Position numbers and translations under genes: made by a program. A stretch of DNA of 64,000 bases from Lumbricus rubellus (taxonomy: Eukaryota; Annelida; Clitellata; Crassiclitellata; Lumbricidae), in assembly GCA_945859605.1 (NCBI GenBank), contig OX243828.1:21672935-21736934 (forward strand), read 5' to 3'. Shown here one piece after another: positions 11,880 to 25,100 of this stretch. Numbering within the stretch: the first letter of the stretch is position 1; the number at the start of each line of letters is the position of its first letter. The notes under the pieces were generated by a model. The model worked only from the letters and a program-made list of their open reading frames with translations. It was not told the DNA's origin and ran no database searches.

Positions 11880-14090
11880 AGATCGATTAAGGCGCTAAGG
11901 TTTACGGATTACCAAGCAATGATGCTGAGAAGTCAGACAGGCTTGAGAAGCCGGAACTTCAGCATATTCTGCAATTGTGGCAATTATGGCCGAAGTCTTG
12001 CCGTCTTTTCTCCCCTCAAATATGTGCAGTGATGGGGTGGGCGCCGGTGGCGCATTAACTAACACAATGGCATGCATATCAGCGGACTGGAGTTCGATTC
12101 CCGACGTCCTTGTAGGAAAGACATACTTGTAGACCGCTATTAGCGTTCTTGTATTGCAGGGCGTCTATTCTGTAAGTAGGTAAGATTTGTGTTTTTGTGA
12201 ATTGTTTCAATTGTATATAGACTTAAGCTAACTGTACACTGTAGCCGGCTGCGATCTGTCAACCGAATTGTTCAATAAAGGAAATATTATTATTTTTTAC
12301 CCGTGGTATAAGCCTTTACGATCCTTTAGGCCTTAAGAATAATTATAATTACTATTATCATTAATAGATAAATTTTAACGCGCTCAAAGTCACATCAAAC
12401 TGTGAATCTGAGTCACGGAGCCACCATGCGTTAAAAAATCATGTACTTGAAGGTCAAGGTGATAGATATTGTTTGATTTTAGCCGAAATATCTTAGAGAT
12501 GTCATTTGTCTCCTCCTTCTGCATCTTGTATGTATATGTATAAGTATATGTATGTATGTATGTATGTATATGAACATTTATGTAGCATTGTAGCGCCTCA
12601 CAATAACCTCAAGAAGGCGCTTAAACTTAGACTGATTCGTTCTCTTAAAATTCTGACTTGTTTGTCCCATGAGCTGGATGCAATATTGCTCAAATTGGAT
12701 CCTCTACTGTCATTGGACCCTCTTTAGTAGGAACAGAATTTAATAAGATGGGTCCAAAGACCCTCCTTATTGACTTCTTTTTCACTTCCTCCACTTTCAC
12801 TGGGATTCTTCTTTCTGGATGGTTTTTTCTCCAATAACTGGCTCTTTTCTTAAGAGCTGTTTTCTCTCTGTGTTCCCGCAATTGAAGCACAACTGAATGG
12901 CCATGGTTGTGAGCGGCGCTATAGAAATTACTAATTGCATTACATTGCATTATCAGCACAGTAAAAATTAAATTAAATTATAAATTATTCTGTAAGGTAT
13001 ACCATCATTGTGATGCTGTGTTGTTCTATAATTTATATATAGAGCCAATAATTTTATTAAAGTTTAGTATTCTTTCGAACACCATTAGTCCATTAATGTT
13101 ATGCCACATTTAAATTGATGGATTTGGGGAAAGAATTATACAGCTATGGTGTTGTTGACTTGTGGTATTGGTTTTTCTTCTGCAGCACATGTCATCACGT
13201 GAGAAAAACTCAAATCACAGGGTCGGAATTCTCTCTCAACTGTTCCAAGTCTCTCTTCAACGTTACGGACAATATCCATATTGTTCCGCAGCATGAACTA
13301 TATAGCTCATATGAAGACGCTTCTTTTCAACTTGTTTACCTCTTTCCAAATTTCTGACTGACTTTTATTGTTGTTTTATGCATTATTATAATGACAATAT
13401 AAAAGTCTTTGGATTGAATAGGCTAAGAGTATGCTAACTAGTTCAATGATATGGACCGTCAGTATTGACTTCGTTCTAGAAAACCAGTGTTATAGTTGAT
13501 GTCACCAATTTAAAATCGTATTTTCATTTCCTCAATAGTCTGTTTTCAATTAAAGACTGTAATGGAGTAGCATGTGATGATTTTCTAAAAATTACGTATA
13601 CTGCGCATGATGTTCAAGTATTTTGTACGTGTAACAAATTTCTTATTTTTCTCGTGGACAAAATATTTGTTAATAATTATGCAGCAACGTTCTGTTGTTT
13701 GCTTAATGATAACTGATGTAATGCATGGCATCATTTCAGCATCATATATATATATATATTCATCAAGATTCATATAACTATCTAGGTCTTCTAGTGCTTA
13801 TTATCCACTGGGTACCTGATAAAATATAAGTGTATGATATTATATCAATAATTGTGAAGTAATAGTTTGCTTGAGTACGTTTTAAGATAGATGATGGTTT
13901 TGTATGATGACTGAAGCACTATTCCTTTGAACAATTAAATTTTTTACAGTATTTTCATGACCAGGATTTCGCTTGGTTGCCCATTGTGCATGTAGTCTCA
14001 TTTTCAAATCGAGCTTTTGAACTTAAACAGATAGAACCGTTTTTTGTCATTAAATATTGTGAATATGATTTTTCGTGCATTCTTTACATG
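11880..14090. other. No gene seen; old retroposon tails
   Basis: No supported exon. 'caataaaggaaatattattatt' near 12275 and 'aatgacaatataaaag' near 13390 look like the 3' ends of old non-LTR elements. Short GTAT run at 12533-12565. Confidence 0.4.
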
Positions 14091-14149
14091 CAGGTCAGGA
14101 ATATTTTTATGGTATCACCACCCAAATGAGTGGAGAATTCCAATAATGA

Positions 14150-14920
14150 ACTTTTAAAGTGGAGATTTCCAAAGGAATGGGTGGAATATTTCACAATTGA
14201 GACAACGTAGAAGTTTCCAAAGATGGGGTGGCATTTTCAACCATTGAGCCAAAGTGGAAATTTCTAAGAAAGGAGTGGCAATTTCCAGCACTGAGCCAAG
14301 ATGGAAATTTCCAAAGAATTGGTGGCTTTCTCCACCACTGGGGAAAGATGGAAATTTCCAAAGAATTAGTGACTGTCTCCACCACTAGGCAAAGATGGCA
14401 ATTTCCAAAGAATTAGTGGCTGTCTCCACCACTAAGCAAAGATGGCAATTTCCAAAGAATTAGTGGCTGTCTCCACCACTAGGCAAAGATGGAAATTTCC
14501 AAATAATTAGTGGCTGTCTCCACCACTAGGCAAAGATGGCAGTTTCCACAGAATTAGTGGCTGTCTCCACCACCAGGCAAAGATGGAAATTTCCAAATAA
14601 TTAGTGGCTTTCTCCACCATCGATCCAAGATGGAAAATTCCAAAGATTTAGTGGATTTCTCCACCATTCAGCCAAAGTGTAAATTTCCAAAGAATTAGTG
14701 GCTTTCCCCACCATTGGGAAAAGATGGAAATTTCCAAAGAGGTGCGGCATTTTCCACCTTTCAGATACGGTGGAGACTTCCCAGTTATGATGGAATTTTC
14801 CACCAAAAGTCAAGGGTGGAACTGGACCACCCTTGTCTAAGGGTGGGAATATTTCCACCTTAGGGTGTTGTTTGTGGACCACCAACTTTAGTGGAAATTT
14901 CCACGATTTTTTTTAACAGT
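14150..14920. repeat. About 60-bp minisatellite with kB-like palindromes
   Basis: Roughly a dozen imperfect units built from 'gatggaaatttccaaagaat' and 'tagtggctgtctccaccact'. Many units contain GGAAATTTCC, a 10-bp palindrome close to the Rel/NF-kB consensus. The unit itself tends to inverted symmetry (GTGG...CCAC). Confidence 0.8.
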
Positions 14921-15374
14921 GGCATGGTCTATTACTTCACTATCACCCCCCCCCCCACCACACCCCATCTACCGTCACGACCATCCCTGGCCATTGATGA
15001 GGCGCCAGATTATTTAGCGCCCCCTTGCGAGCCAATTAGCCCATCCGCAACCGTTCGTTTCTTGTCTCGACTGTCTTCTCGTACAGTTCTCGCTCAGATC
15101 TCGCGACGACGGCGACGGCTTCATTTACACGTCAACGTGTATGCCGAAGTAATTCAGAATTTCCTACACGGGATGAACAGCTTCCGTTTTAACGACAATC
15201 TATTGTGTATACGGACTCACAGCGACGAACGAGGAAAGCGATTACATTAAGTGGTTACCATAGCAACGGTCGCCATGGAGAAATATGACTGCTTAATTTG
15301 GACGTAAAACCAATCTATCAGCGAGCAACTTAAAACTGACTACGTTGTTGCAATGGAATACAATGCATTACTAC

Positions 15375-15522
15375 ATGGGCGGAGTTTATCAGGGAGTGGG
15401 GGGGCTAAGCCTCCAAAGAAGGCCCAGATTCAGCTTTTAAAAATGGTATCTTTTTCCGGGCTTAGCCCCCCAAGGAAGGCATTAGCGCCCCCTTCCAAGA
15501 ATGGAAACCAAACTCCGCCCAT
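15375..15522. mobile_element. MITE with 9-10 bp target duplication, copy 1
   Basis: A 148-bp element with terminal repeats ATGGGCGGAGTTT / AAACTCCGCCCAT. It is flanked by the direct repeat GCATTACTAC (15365-15374 and 15523-15532). The 9-10 bp duplication points to a Mutator-like origin. A second copy is at 36668. Confidence 0.8.
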
Positions 15523-15954
15523 GCATTACTACATGATATGATAGTCTGCTAGAATTAAAAACGATGCAACATTTCTGTCTGAATGTTACGTCAGTGACGG
15601 TGGAATTGCCCTATGAGATCCGATGTAAAACAGTGCAACAACAGCGATAAGAAAGACTGGATGGCTTTAAAGCTCCAAACGATAAAGCTCTATCTGATCA
15701 TGTCACTTATTGTTGTGATGCTGTTTGAAGCTTAAACTAAGAAATCCACCCTCTGTCCGCCCTATGTCGGCTGACAAACAAAGACCACAAATATATTTTC
15801 GCACTAGAAGAGCTGGACTTCCCAAACGATATCGTGTGGTGGTTGTTTGAAGGGTAATTCGGCTGTTGCTGGCGAAGTCAGGCTGTTCGAGATTTAAAAC
15901 GTTAACAAACCGTATTCACTGACATCTACAATTATTCTACCATGGAGGTCGTTT

Positions 15955-16365
15955 CAGCCTTCTCCCTACACCGTCTTCTCATTTTCCCTCTTCTCGTCTT
16001 CCCCTTCTCCTACTCCTCCCACCCATACTACTCCTCCTACTCCTCCTTCTCCTCCTGCTCTCCCTTTTTCTCCCCTCATCTGCATCCTATTTCTCCTTCT
16101 CCTCTTCCTCCTCCTTCTCCTTCTCGTCATCGTCTTCCCCTCCTCCTCCTCCTACTCCTCCCACCCATCCTACTCCTCCTACTCCTCCTGCTCTCCCTCC
16201 TCCTTCTTTCTTCATCTCCATCTCATTCCTCCTTCTCCTCTTCCTCTTCCTCCTCCTTCTCCTCTTCCTCTTCCTCCTCCTTCTCCTCTTCCTCCTCCTC
16301 CTTCTCCTCTTCCTCCTCCTCCTCCTTCTCGTCGTCGTCGTCGTCGTCGTCCTCCTCTTCGTTTT
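15955..16365. repeat. CTC/TCC pyrimidine tract
   Basis: About 400 bp almost free of purines on the plus strand, ending in a GTC run. Mirror-symmetric polypurine/polypyrimidine sequence of this length can form triplex DNA. The Ser/Pro/Leu-rich frame through it is not a gene. Confidence 0.85.
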
Positions 16366-16502
16366 ATGCACATACTTTTTTCACACACTGACCCAGACAC
16401 GCGCGCACACTCTCACACACAAAGATACATTCGCGCTCGTTGCAGAGAGGCAGAATTAAATACATGTACAAAGAGTTTTTTAAATGGAGGGATATGCATG
16501 TA

Positions 16503-16985
16503 GTAAGAGCTGGATGGATGGATGGATGGACGGACGGACGAATGGATGGATGAAAAAATAGATAGATACATAGACAGACGGACGGACGGACGAATGGATG
16601 GATGGATGGATGGTGGATTTGTTTGTATGTTTGTTTGTATGTGCACTTGTTATAGCGCCCCTTCAAGCTCTTTCTACTCAGAGGCGCTCCCGATGCAGAG
16701 CGGACACTGCATCGGAGTTTCACGCCGAAATGCTGAGCAATTGTGAGTGAAGGACTTGCCCAAGGTCCTTACGCGGCCAGGTGGATTCGAACCTCGAACC
16801 TTCTGGCTCGAAGGCAACGACGCCACCACTACACCACCGCGCCCCACATGGATGGATGGTGGATGGATGGATGGATGAAAAATAGATAGATACATACATA
16901 GACACACAGACAGACAGACAGACAGACGGACGGACGGACGGATGGATGGATGTATGGTGGATGGATGGATGAATGAATAGATGGA
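16503..16985. repeat. GGAT/GGAC tetranucleotide arrays around a SINE
   Basis: Two related arrays, 16510-16612 and 16848-16985, of GGAT, GGAC, AGAT and AGAC words. They are separated by a SINE in minus orientation. Confidence 0.85.
16641..16848 (-). mobile_element. tRNA-derived SINE (family S), copy 2
   Basis: Minus orientation, well preserved: reverse complement of GGTTCGAATCC near 16788 and of TGGTGTAGTGG near 16830. It begins at the 'tatagcgccccttcaagctc' end, so the tail faces left. Confidence 0.85.
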
Positions 16986-17388
16986 CAGACAGATACATAG
17001 GCAATGTAACTTAGACAAACAAAGTGAGTCTTGAAGAGGGACACAGACCGATACGTACAAGGCAGACTGCAGGTGCTGCTAATGCACCGGTACCCTATTA
17101 GTTTCTTTACTATGATATCCGCATAAAATTGTGCTGGCGCTATAAAAGTTAAATGAGGAGTAAATGCTGCGGCAGAGCGACACCTGTCGGAAGGTGAAGT
17201 CATGACGATCGGCGGTGGCTAGGTGGCGCTTCGTCGTCACCTTCGTGTGTTGACATCTTGTACGATGTATACTCCTCGCTGTTGGTCGTTTATGCTGTAA
17301 TTGACAGCGACACTTTCCCATTGCAATCTGCTGCACAATTCACAAACAATTAGAAGCGGCTGTCTGTCTGTCTACCTTGTCTGCCTGT

Positions 17389-17392
17389 GTGC

Positions 17393-17427
<35 letters not shown>

Positions 17428-17735
17428 GTATGTATACATGTATGTATGTATGTATGTATGTATGTATGTATGTATGTATGTATGTATGTATGTATGTATG
17501 TATGTATGTATGTATGTATGTATGTATGTATGTATGTATGTATGTATGTATGTATGTATGTATGTATGTATGTATGTATGTATGTATGTATGTATGTATG
17601 TATGTATGTATGTATGTATGTATGTATGTATGTATGTATGTATGTATGTATGTATGTATGTATGTATGTATGTATGTATGTATGTATGTATGTATGTATG
17701 TATGTATGTATGTATGTATGTATATATGTACATAG
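17389..17735. repeat. (GT)n then (GTAT)n array
   Basis: A near-perfect GTAT tetranucleotide array of about 300 bp following a short GT run. All six frames are open (Met-Tyr-Val-Cys or His-Thr-Tyr-Ile periodicity); none is a gene. Confidence 0.95.
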
Positions 17736-17775
17736 GCACGCATGTATACATGTATATATGCGTGCATGCACATAC

Positions 17776-18045
17776 GTGTGTATGGGTGGTGGGTATGTCA
17801 TTATGTACGTGTATACTTATGCACGTGTGAACATAATGAACATATGCACATTGCACGTATGTATGTACGCATACGTACGTACGTAAACGACTGGCAGACT
17901 CAGTCAGACGTATGTACGTACGCACGTACGTACGTACGTACATACGTACGTCTGCGTACATACATACGTGCAATGTGCATATGTTCATATACGTGCATAA
18001 GTATACACGTACATAATGACACACCCGCCACCCATACGTACGTAC
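17776..18045. repeat. Imperfect inverted repeat between GTAT arrays
   Basis: The left arm from 17776 ('gtgtatgggtggtgggtatg', 'cattatgtacgtgtatact') is answered by the right arm ending about 18045 ('agtatacacgtacataatg', 'cccgccacccatac'). The centre is near 17910 and the arms about 100 bp. It could form a cruciform. Confidence 0.75.
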
Positions 18046-18049
18046 GTAC

Positions 18050-18270
18050 GTACGTACGTATGTATGTATGTATTTATGTATGCATGTATGTATGTATGTA
18101 TGTATGTATGTATGCATGTATGTAACTATGTATGTATGTATGTATGTATGTATGTATGTATGTATGTATGTATGTATGTATGTATGTATGTATGTATGTA
18201 TGTATGTATGTATGTATGTATGTATGTATGTATGTATGTATGTATGTATGTATGTATGTACATGTGTGTA
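18050..18270. repeat. (GTAT)n array, second block
   Basis: A second GTAT array in the same orientation as the first, grading at 18270-18390 into TGCA-containing variants. Confidence 0.95.
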
Positions 18271-18394
18271 TGTATGTATGCATGTATGCACGTATGCACG
18301 TATGCAACTATGCATGTGTGCACATATGCACGTATACAAGTATGCATGCATGCATGCACGGATGTATGCATGCATGAATGCATGTACATGTATG

Positions 18395-19309
18395 TAAACT
18401 ATGTTTGTCTGTTTCTCGCACAATACTGATACTTTTATAATAATTGTGCTATTAGTAGTTGTAACAGCAATGGCGATGGCATTTAACAGCTGTTGTACCG
18501 CATTGACTACATGTATGTCCTTTCTACATGGGAAAAAACTTCAGCATCGTTGACGTTTTGGTCGCCGTCATCATATCCTCCTCCTCATCATCACAATCAT
18601 CACCATTCAATCAATCAATCAATCAATCAATTTTTTATTGGTCCGTTTGTAACAGCAACCAGCAATATGAGCAGCAGATGCTGAGCACGCTGTTTGACTT
18701 GTCTCTGGCGCATCAACAAGCGACATCGTTTATTTAGCTCCAGCAACAGATGTTCCACCACTCGCAACATATGTCAACTAATTGACCATCGAGTGACCAC
18801 CAGCTGGACATTCATTCTGAATGATGGTCACAGTTGGCAACAGTCTGCTAGACATTCGGTCACACACCGATCGCCCATCGGTTGGTCATTCATTCCGAGT
18901 TCATCTATTCATTTTCGTTTTGTGTCTGAATGAGAGGAGACAACACAGCGAAATGAACATGACATTGTGATGCTCTTGTATTGTGTTCTTCCTACAACCA
19001 ACGTATGTAGATTTCGATTCGATTACTCATCAGAAAGGGAATAGAAACAGACGGCTAGGAAAAGGGGAGGAGTTACAAACGGAAGATTCTAAAAAGGGAA
19101 GAGTGAAAAAGAAAGAGTCAAAAAGAAAGACTCAGAAAGGAAGAGTCAAAAAGAAAGAGTCAAAAAAGAAAAAGTCGAAAGAGAAAGAGTCAAAACGGTA
19201 GAGTCAAAAGCGGAATGGTCGGATACGGAACATTCAAACACGAAGCATTTGAAAGACCGAAATAGAAACAATCGACTATTTGCTGTGTATCCCGAACATC
19301 GAAGACTTC

Positions 19310-19346
<37 letters not shown>

Positions 19347-19796
19347 GCAAAACAATAACGGATGAAAACAGCTCACCGTCGAAACTTCACCAGCAAAAAG
19401 TGTTCTAAAGTGATATCGATCGGCTAAAATTGCATACAACAACAAAGAACAAGGCTTCATTAATAGAAGGCACCCTTACATCCACATCGGACGTATCCAT
19501 TAATCTGACAGAAAATCAATCAGTTGTTCCGATGGAAAATTCGCAGCATTGAATTCAACCTCCATAAATGAAATTATCAACCAGAATCGACTGGAAAGAA
19601 TTCATTCCCGCTACTCCTCCTTCCACGCATTGATGATGATGGCCGCCTGGAAAGAATCGAAATCGTGACAAACGCTTCCGTCTGTCAAAGGTCACCTTCA
19701 TTTCCATTTCCGTCATCTGCCGTAGTCGTCGTCGTCGTCCTCTTTAACACGGTCTGTTGATTCCTTCTCACGCTTCGCGGATCTCAATTTACTTCG
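18395..19796. other. No coding gene seen; likely upstream region of the SUEL/CUB gene
   Basis: Contains AATC repeats at 18603-18632, a GAGTCAAAAAGAAA-type purine array at 19080-19200 and a CAA run at 19310-19347. No exon supported. Confidence 0.4.
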
Positions 19797-19900
19797 TTAC
19801 TATGCCAACCGTCTCCTAGCTAGAGAACAGACGTTTGCCATGCCAGCCGTCTCCTAGCTAGAGAACAGACGTTTGCCATGCCAACCATCTTCTAGCAATA
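19797..19900. repeat. 45-bp tandem repeat just upstream of the SUEL/CUB start
   Basis: Two full copies and a partial third of a unit containing 'ccgtctcctagctagagaac' followed by 'agacgtttgccatgcca'. It ends 66 bp before the start codon, so it lies in the 5' leader or proximal promoter. Confidence 0.75.
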
Positions 19901-19966
19901 GAACAAGCCCAGCATCATAAATAAATCATTCAAACGTTGAATTCGTTGTTCGACGTCAAGAAAATA

Positions 19967-20363
19967 ATGTGGATCATCGTTTGGACGCTGCTGGTACTTT
20001 TCTCTGTATGGGTCAGCGGCGGTTCAGAGGTTAGAGGTCACGTGAAGGAGTTGAGGTACGGACGTACAAGCGGCCTTGACCTTGACTGTCGTCACGATGA
20101 ACTCATTCGGATTGTCTCGGAGAAGCTCGGCTACTCGGCCGGGAGTCTGCACAAGGGGCGGCGAGGAGGCGGTGGGGGCGGAGGGGCCCCCGTGTCTTGC
20201 AACCCCCGTCCGATGTGCAGTGTGCCCTACTCGCAGGCGAGCTGGTACTGTCGGGGGCGCAGTTCGTGTCGGGGTATGCCAGTCGAAAGAAGACCGTTGC
20301 ATCGGTTGACTTGCGGAAGCGACTTCACGAACTGCCTCCGGGTTGAATATAAATGCGTCAAGA
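19967..20363 (+). other. Exon 1: signal peptide and SUEL lectin domain
   Basis: One exon carries the whole lectin domain. It begins [18 protein letters not shown] (cf. the LxCxxxxxIxI start of SUEL domains) and continues with paired cysteines, [11 protein letters not shown], then [17 protein letters not shown], matching the CxxxxKYLxVxYxC end. A Gly run (GGGGGGG) interrupts the domain after the first strand. The YGR and DPC motifs of classic rhamnose-binding lectins are not in their usual places, so sugar specificity cannot be assumed. Donor AAGA|GTAAGA. Confidence 0.82.
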
Positions 20364-22137
20364 GTAAGAGCCACTATCACCTGAGTCTGATTTCGATGGT
20401 GTTAGCTCAGTGATGTTTGGCATCTTGTATGATAATACATGCCATTTGACGTTTCATTTTATTTGACGTTATTTCGTTTGAAGTCATGTCATTTGACGTC
20501 ATTTTTTACACCATGTCATCTGGCGTCATTTTATACCATGTCATTTGACGTCATTTCACACCATGTCATTTGACGTCATTTCATACCATATCATTTGACG
20601 TCATTTCACACCATGTCATTTGACGTCATTTCATACCATATCATTTGGCGTCATTTCACACCATGTAATTTGACGCCATTTCATACCATGTCATCTTACG
20701 TAATTTCACACCATGTCATTTGACGCCATTTCATACCATGTCATCTTACGTAATTTCACACCATGTCATTTGACGCCATTTCATACCATGTCATCTTACG
20801 TAATTTCACACCATGTCATTTGACGCCATTTCATACCATGTCATCTTACGTAATTTCACACCATGTCATTTAACGTCATTTCATACCATGTCATTTGACG
20901 TCATTTCACACCATGTCATTTGACGTCATTTCACACCATGTCCTTTTACGTCATTCCATACCATGTCATTTGTTCTTATGTGTTCTTCTTTAGAACGGTC
21001 TCTGATCAACATCTGTGCAAACGCCTCCCACCGAGACCTCACTTCCGGTTCCATCACAAGTCCCGCCTTCCCCGACATGTACCCGCTGAGGCGCAACTGC
21101 ACATGCGCACTCGCTGCTTCCGGTGGCGGAAGGATCGTCCTCAGCAGCTCCTTCTTCCTGCTGCGCTTCAGTGAACCGTGTCACGACTGGCTGAGCATCC
21201 AGGTGGATGGGGATGCGCAGCAGAAGCCGGGTACGGAGGCTGGTGGTGATGGAGGAAGCAGCAGGAGAAGATGCGGATACCTGCCACACATGGAATCGGT
21301 GACAGGAAGGAATATTGTTCTCAACTTTCACTCGGATGCCACTGATCAGGACATGGGCTTCTGGATGCACTTTGCAGGTCAGGTCAGGTCACTGGGTCAG
21401 GTCAGGTCACTGGGTCAGGTCAGGTCACTGGGTCAGGTCAGGTCACTGGGTCAGGTCAGGTCACTGGGTCAGGTCAGGTCACTGGGTCACTGGGTCAATA
21501 GTGGTTGCCGCTGCTGCTGGCAGCATAGAGCATCTGCGCTTGCCGGTGTCACGAAATAGAGTCTACCCCATATTAATCGTATCCCCCAAGATGTAGAGAA
21601 GTTGAAAAAGGCACTTCCACGTGTATTTATTTCTTCAAATTAACTTCCATCTGCTTTTTTTGGCAATGACACTTATAACAGGTATGTTATTACAGTTAGA
21701 TAATTTTGCTTGCTTTGGTTTTAGAGTACTTAGAACAATTAGAACGCTTAAGAGCACTTAGAACCAGTAAGTAAATTCGAGTAGCCTTGCCTTAAGTTGG
21801 TCGATTAATCTAATGTGGATAAAGTTGAATTATTGACAGAATCATGCCAGTGGCGTAGCAGAATTATAAACGATAGATAATATACAGGTGTATTAGAACC
21901 ATGTAAAACATTACATGGATATTATTATGTATACAATCACGCATAAAACATAACTAACTATACACGTACACACTCACACACACGAACGCAAAATAATGCG
22001 TTCGACGTTGAACGTATATATATATATATATATAAATATATATATATACACAATATATAGAGAGAGACAGACAGAAAGACAGACAGAAAGACATAGATCC
22101 AGAGCGAGACACAGGGAGTGACAGACAGAGAGACAGT

Positions 22138-22169
<32 letters not shown>

Positions 22170-25100
22170 CAAAGACAGAGACAAAGATAAAGACAGAAGC
22201 AGAGACAGAGAGAGAGAGATAGACGCAAACACAGACATACTCAAACACAGAGAGAAATAGGTATAACTTGATGCATTATAGTTGACTACACAATCTCTTC
22301 TGTTGCAGCGACTGATTCGATTTCAAAGATCAGCGTCAAGTGTGGACGTCACATTTACTCAGCAGACCACTTGGCAGCGTCCACTTCCACCACCAGCGCC
22401 CCTACCAGTACCACCACCAGTACCACGAGTACAATCAGTTCCACCACCAGTACAGCCAGTACCGCCATCAGTACCACCATCAGTACCACCAGCACCACGA
22501 CTGCCCCAGAGACGACCTCTTCATTGGGTCCCTTCGTTGCGTCTCACCCTCAGAGAGAATGGACTCAAACAACGATGACAGGACTGAAACACATCACCCA
22601 GGACCAGAAGACTGGAGCCAGAGAGGACCAGCGGTTGACGACGATGACGAAGACCAAGGACCAACATACGGACCTAAGAGACAGCCCTGGTCTTGAGGAC
22701 CTCAAAGGCAGACCTGGTCTTGAGGACCTCAGAGACAGACCTGGTCCTGAAGACCTCGAAGGCAGACCTGGTCTTCAAAGTCTCGAAGGTGTTACCGGCC
22801 TCAAGAACTCCGACGGTGGACACGAGCATGCGGGTCTAGATGCTCTGAACATCACCTCAACTGTGGAGAAACCTTGGCTGGAAGACGAACTGATGAAGGT
22901 CATGGAAGAAACAGATGGAGTGGCAACCCCAGTGGAGGATGACTGGGAGAACTTTCTTCCACACACAACGATAGCTTCTATGGAAACAATGGAATCAGTT
23001 GCTGCAGACGTTAAACCAGGACAACATAATTCAAGCACAACACTGACATCTACCGGCGAAAATTTCGACAGTGCAACTAATCCGTCTGCTCAGTCAAACG
23101 GCGGGAAATGGCGCTTCCAGGAGAAGCAGACGACCCAAACGTCACCTCTGTTGACCTCCGACGATGACCAGGGTCAACGAGAGAGGGAGAAGGACGAGAG
23201 AGAAATCCAGCAGGATCATCCTAGTATCCACCCTGCGGAGGAGGATCCAGCTGTCTTTCCGGATCAAAGTTCAACGGAACTGGAGGGAAATAATCGAACG
23301 CTGGACGACAGCTGGAAAGGTCTTCCGAAGGAGGAAAGAAACGGAGAGCTTTTCCAGAATCACTCGCCTTCGATGGAAAAGAACTTCGAACAGATAACTG
23401 AAAGAACATCCACAGACATCTCTCCAGTATTGAAGTGGAGAAGTTTTTCTGACGACGAAATCGACGTCACCGTCAAATATGCTGACGTCACTAATCAAAC
23501 GGACGCTGACGATGACGTAAAGAACGGAGATCGCAAAACTGATGACGTCAGAGAAGACAGATCTGATGACGTCGACGGCCCAGGAGCGCGAGTGGTTGTG
23601 GGAGCTGATCATAAGATGGAAGATGATGGTGAGCTGCAGAGGCAAATTGGAATTCCAATTGTGGTTGGGATGGTTGGAAGGGAAGAGAAGGTGGATGAGG
23701 AGAAGGAAAAGAGGGAGAAGGAGGAGAAGGTCACGAAGACGGACAGAGAAGTAGGCAGTAGGGGTGAGCAGGGTACATCAGGTGACCATACGCTGACGCA
23801 TCACAACGAGGTACAAATTCTGTCTTTAGCTGGTCTCCATGGGAACCGACCCCCTTATGACTTGACGGAGGATGAGTCAGAGGTCATCGAGAAGGGCAAG
23901 AGGTCGTTCGCAGAACAGACACCGGAAGTGTTCTACGACGTGCTTCCGCCTGCGACGGGGATCCTTCGATCGCCTCAGGACCCACGCGACGACGACGACG
24001 ACGAAGACCGACTGGACGTCATCTCAAGGAACGTTGATGCTGCAACACCAGCGACACCCGTCGACGATTCCAGGAAATGGGTTTCCATGGAAACGGATCG
24101 TCACCATGACAACGAGAGGCTGTCGGCTGATGGAGAGAAGTTGGAGGTGGAAAGTTTCCGTTCAGAGGACATCAAAAGAAAAGTGGTGATGGAGGAGAAG
24201 GATGTGGATGAGGAGGAGGTTGAGGGGAATAGTGAGGTTGATGAGGCAGCAGAAAGAGGAGGGAGTGATGCGGTGATGATGATGTCTCCAATTCAGTCGA
24301 ATCAACCTCAGCAGCCGAACAATGGGGAGGAGGAGGACGATGACAAAGATGATGATGTGGGGAATAATCTCTTCGGAGGAAAACACATCACTTGGAGTAA
24401 ACATAAATTATATTATTATGCCTGTCTTTATGTATGCTTGTCTTAATGTCTGACTGTCTGTCTGTTTGTGTCTTTTCATCTATATGTTTATTTCCGTCTG
24501 TGTACGTATGCCTGCCTGTGTGTCTGTCTTCGTTTGGCTGTCTATACATGTATATCTGTTTGTGTCTGTCTGTCTATCCGTCTGTCTATCTGCCTGAGTT
24601 TGTCTGTCTTTCTGTCTCTTTATGTCTGCCTAAACGTCTGTCTGTGTCTGTTTGTGGCTGGTTATCTATATGTTTATGTCTGCCTGTCTATCTTTTTGTG
24701 TTTGTCCGTTTCTGCCTGTCTATCTATCTGTATGCGTTTGGTTTTTATCTTTCTGTCTATGTCTGTCTGCGCCCGTCTGTATGTCCGTGCATGTATGTGT
24801 CTGCAGCTGTCTTTGTGTCTTTGGTTGTCTATTTGTCTGCCTCTGTCTGTCTATGTGTCTGTCTGCCCGTCAGTTTATCTTGTCGTGACTGGTCATTTTT
24901 ATGTTTATATCTGTCTATCTGCCTGTCTTTGTCTGTCTGCGTCTGTCTATCTGCCTGCCTCTGCCTCTGTCTGTCTGCATCTCTCTATATGTCTCTATGT
25001 CTGTGTTTATCTGGTTTTTTAGTCATCTTCGTTCTGGCGATCGTCGGTTGGTTTGTCTTCGTCACGATGTTCGTCATCGTTGTCTACTACATCCGGTAAA

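Noticed and set aside
15942..16391. Ser/Pro-rich 149-codon frame with a signal-like start
   Set aside because: Lies in a polypyrimidine tract with overlapping open frames on both strands; the hydrophobic start is a product of CTC/TTC codons.
17300..18430. Long open frames in all six frames (Met-Tyr-Val-Cys, His-Thr-Tyr-Ile)
   Set aside because: They are translations of a stop-free GTAT microsatellite; no splice sites, start context or composition of a gene.
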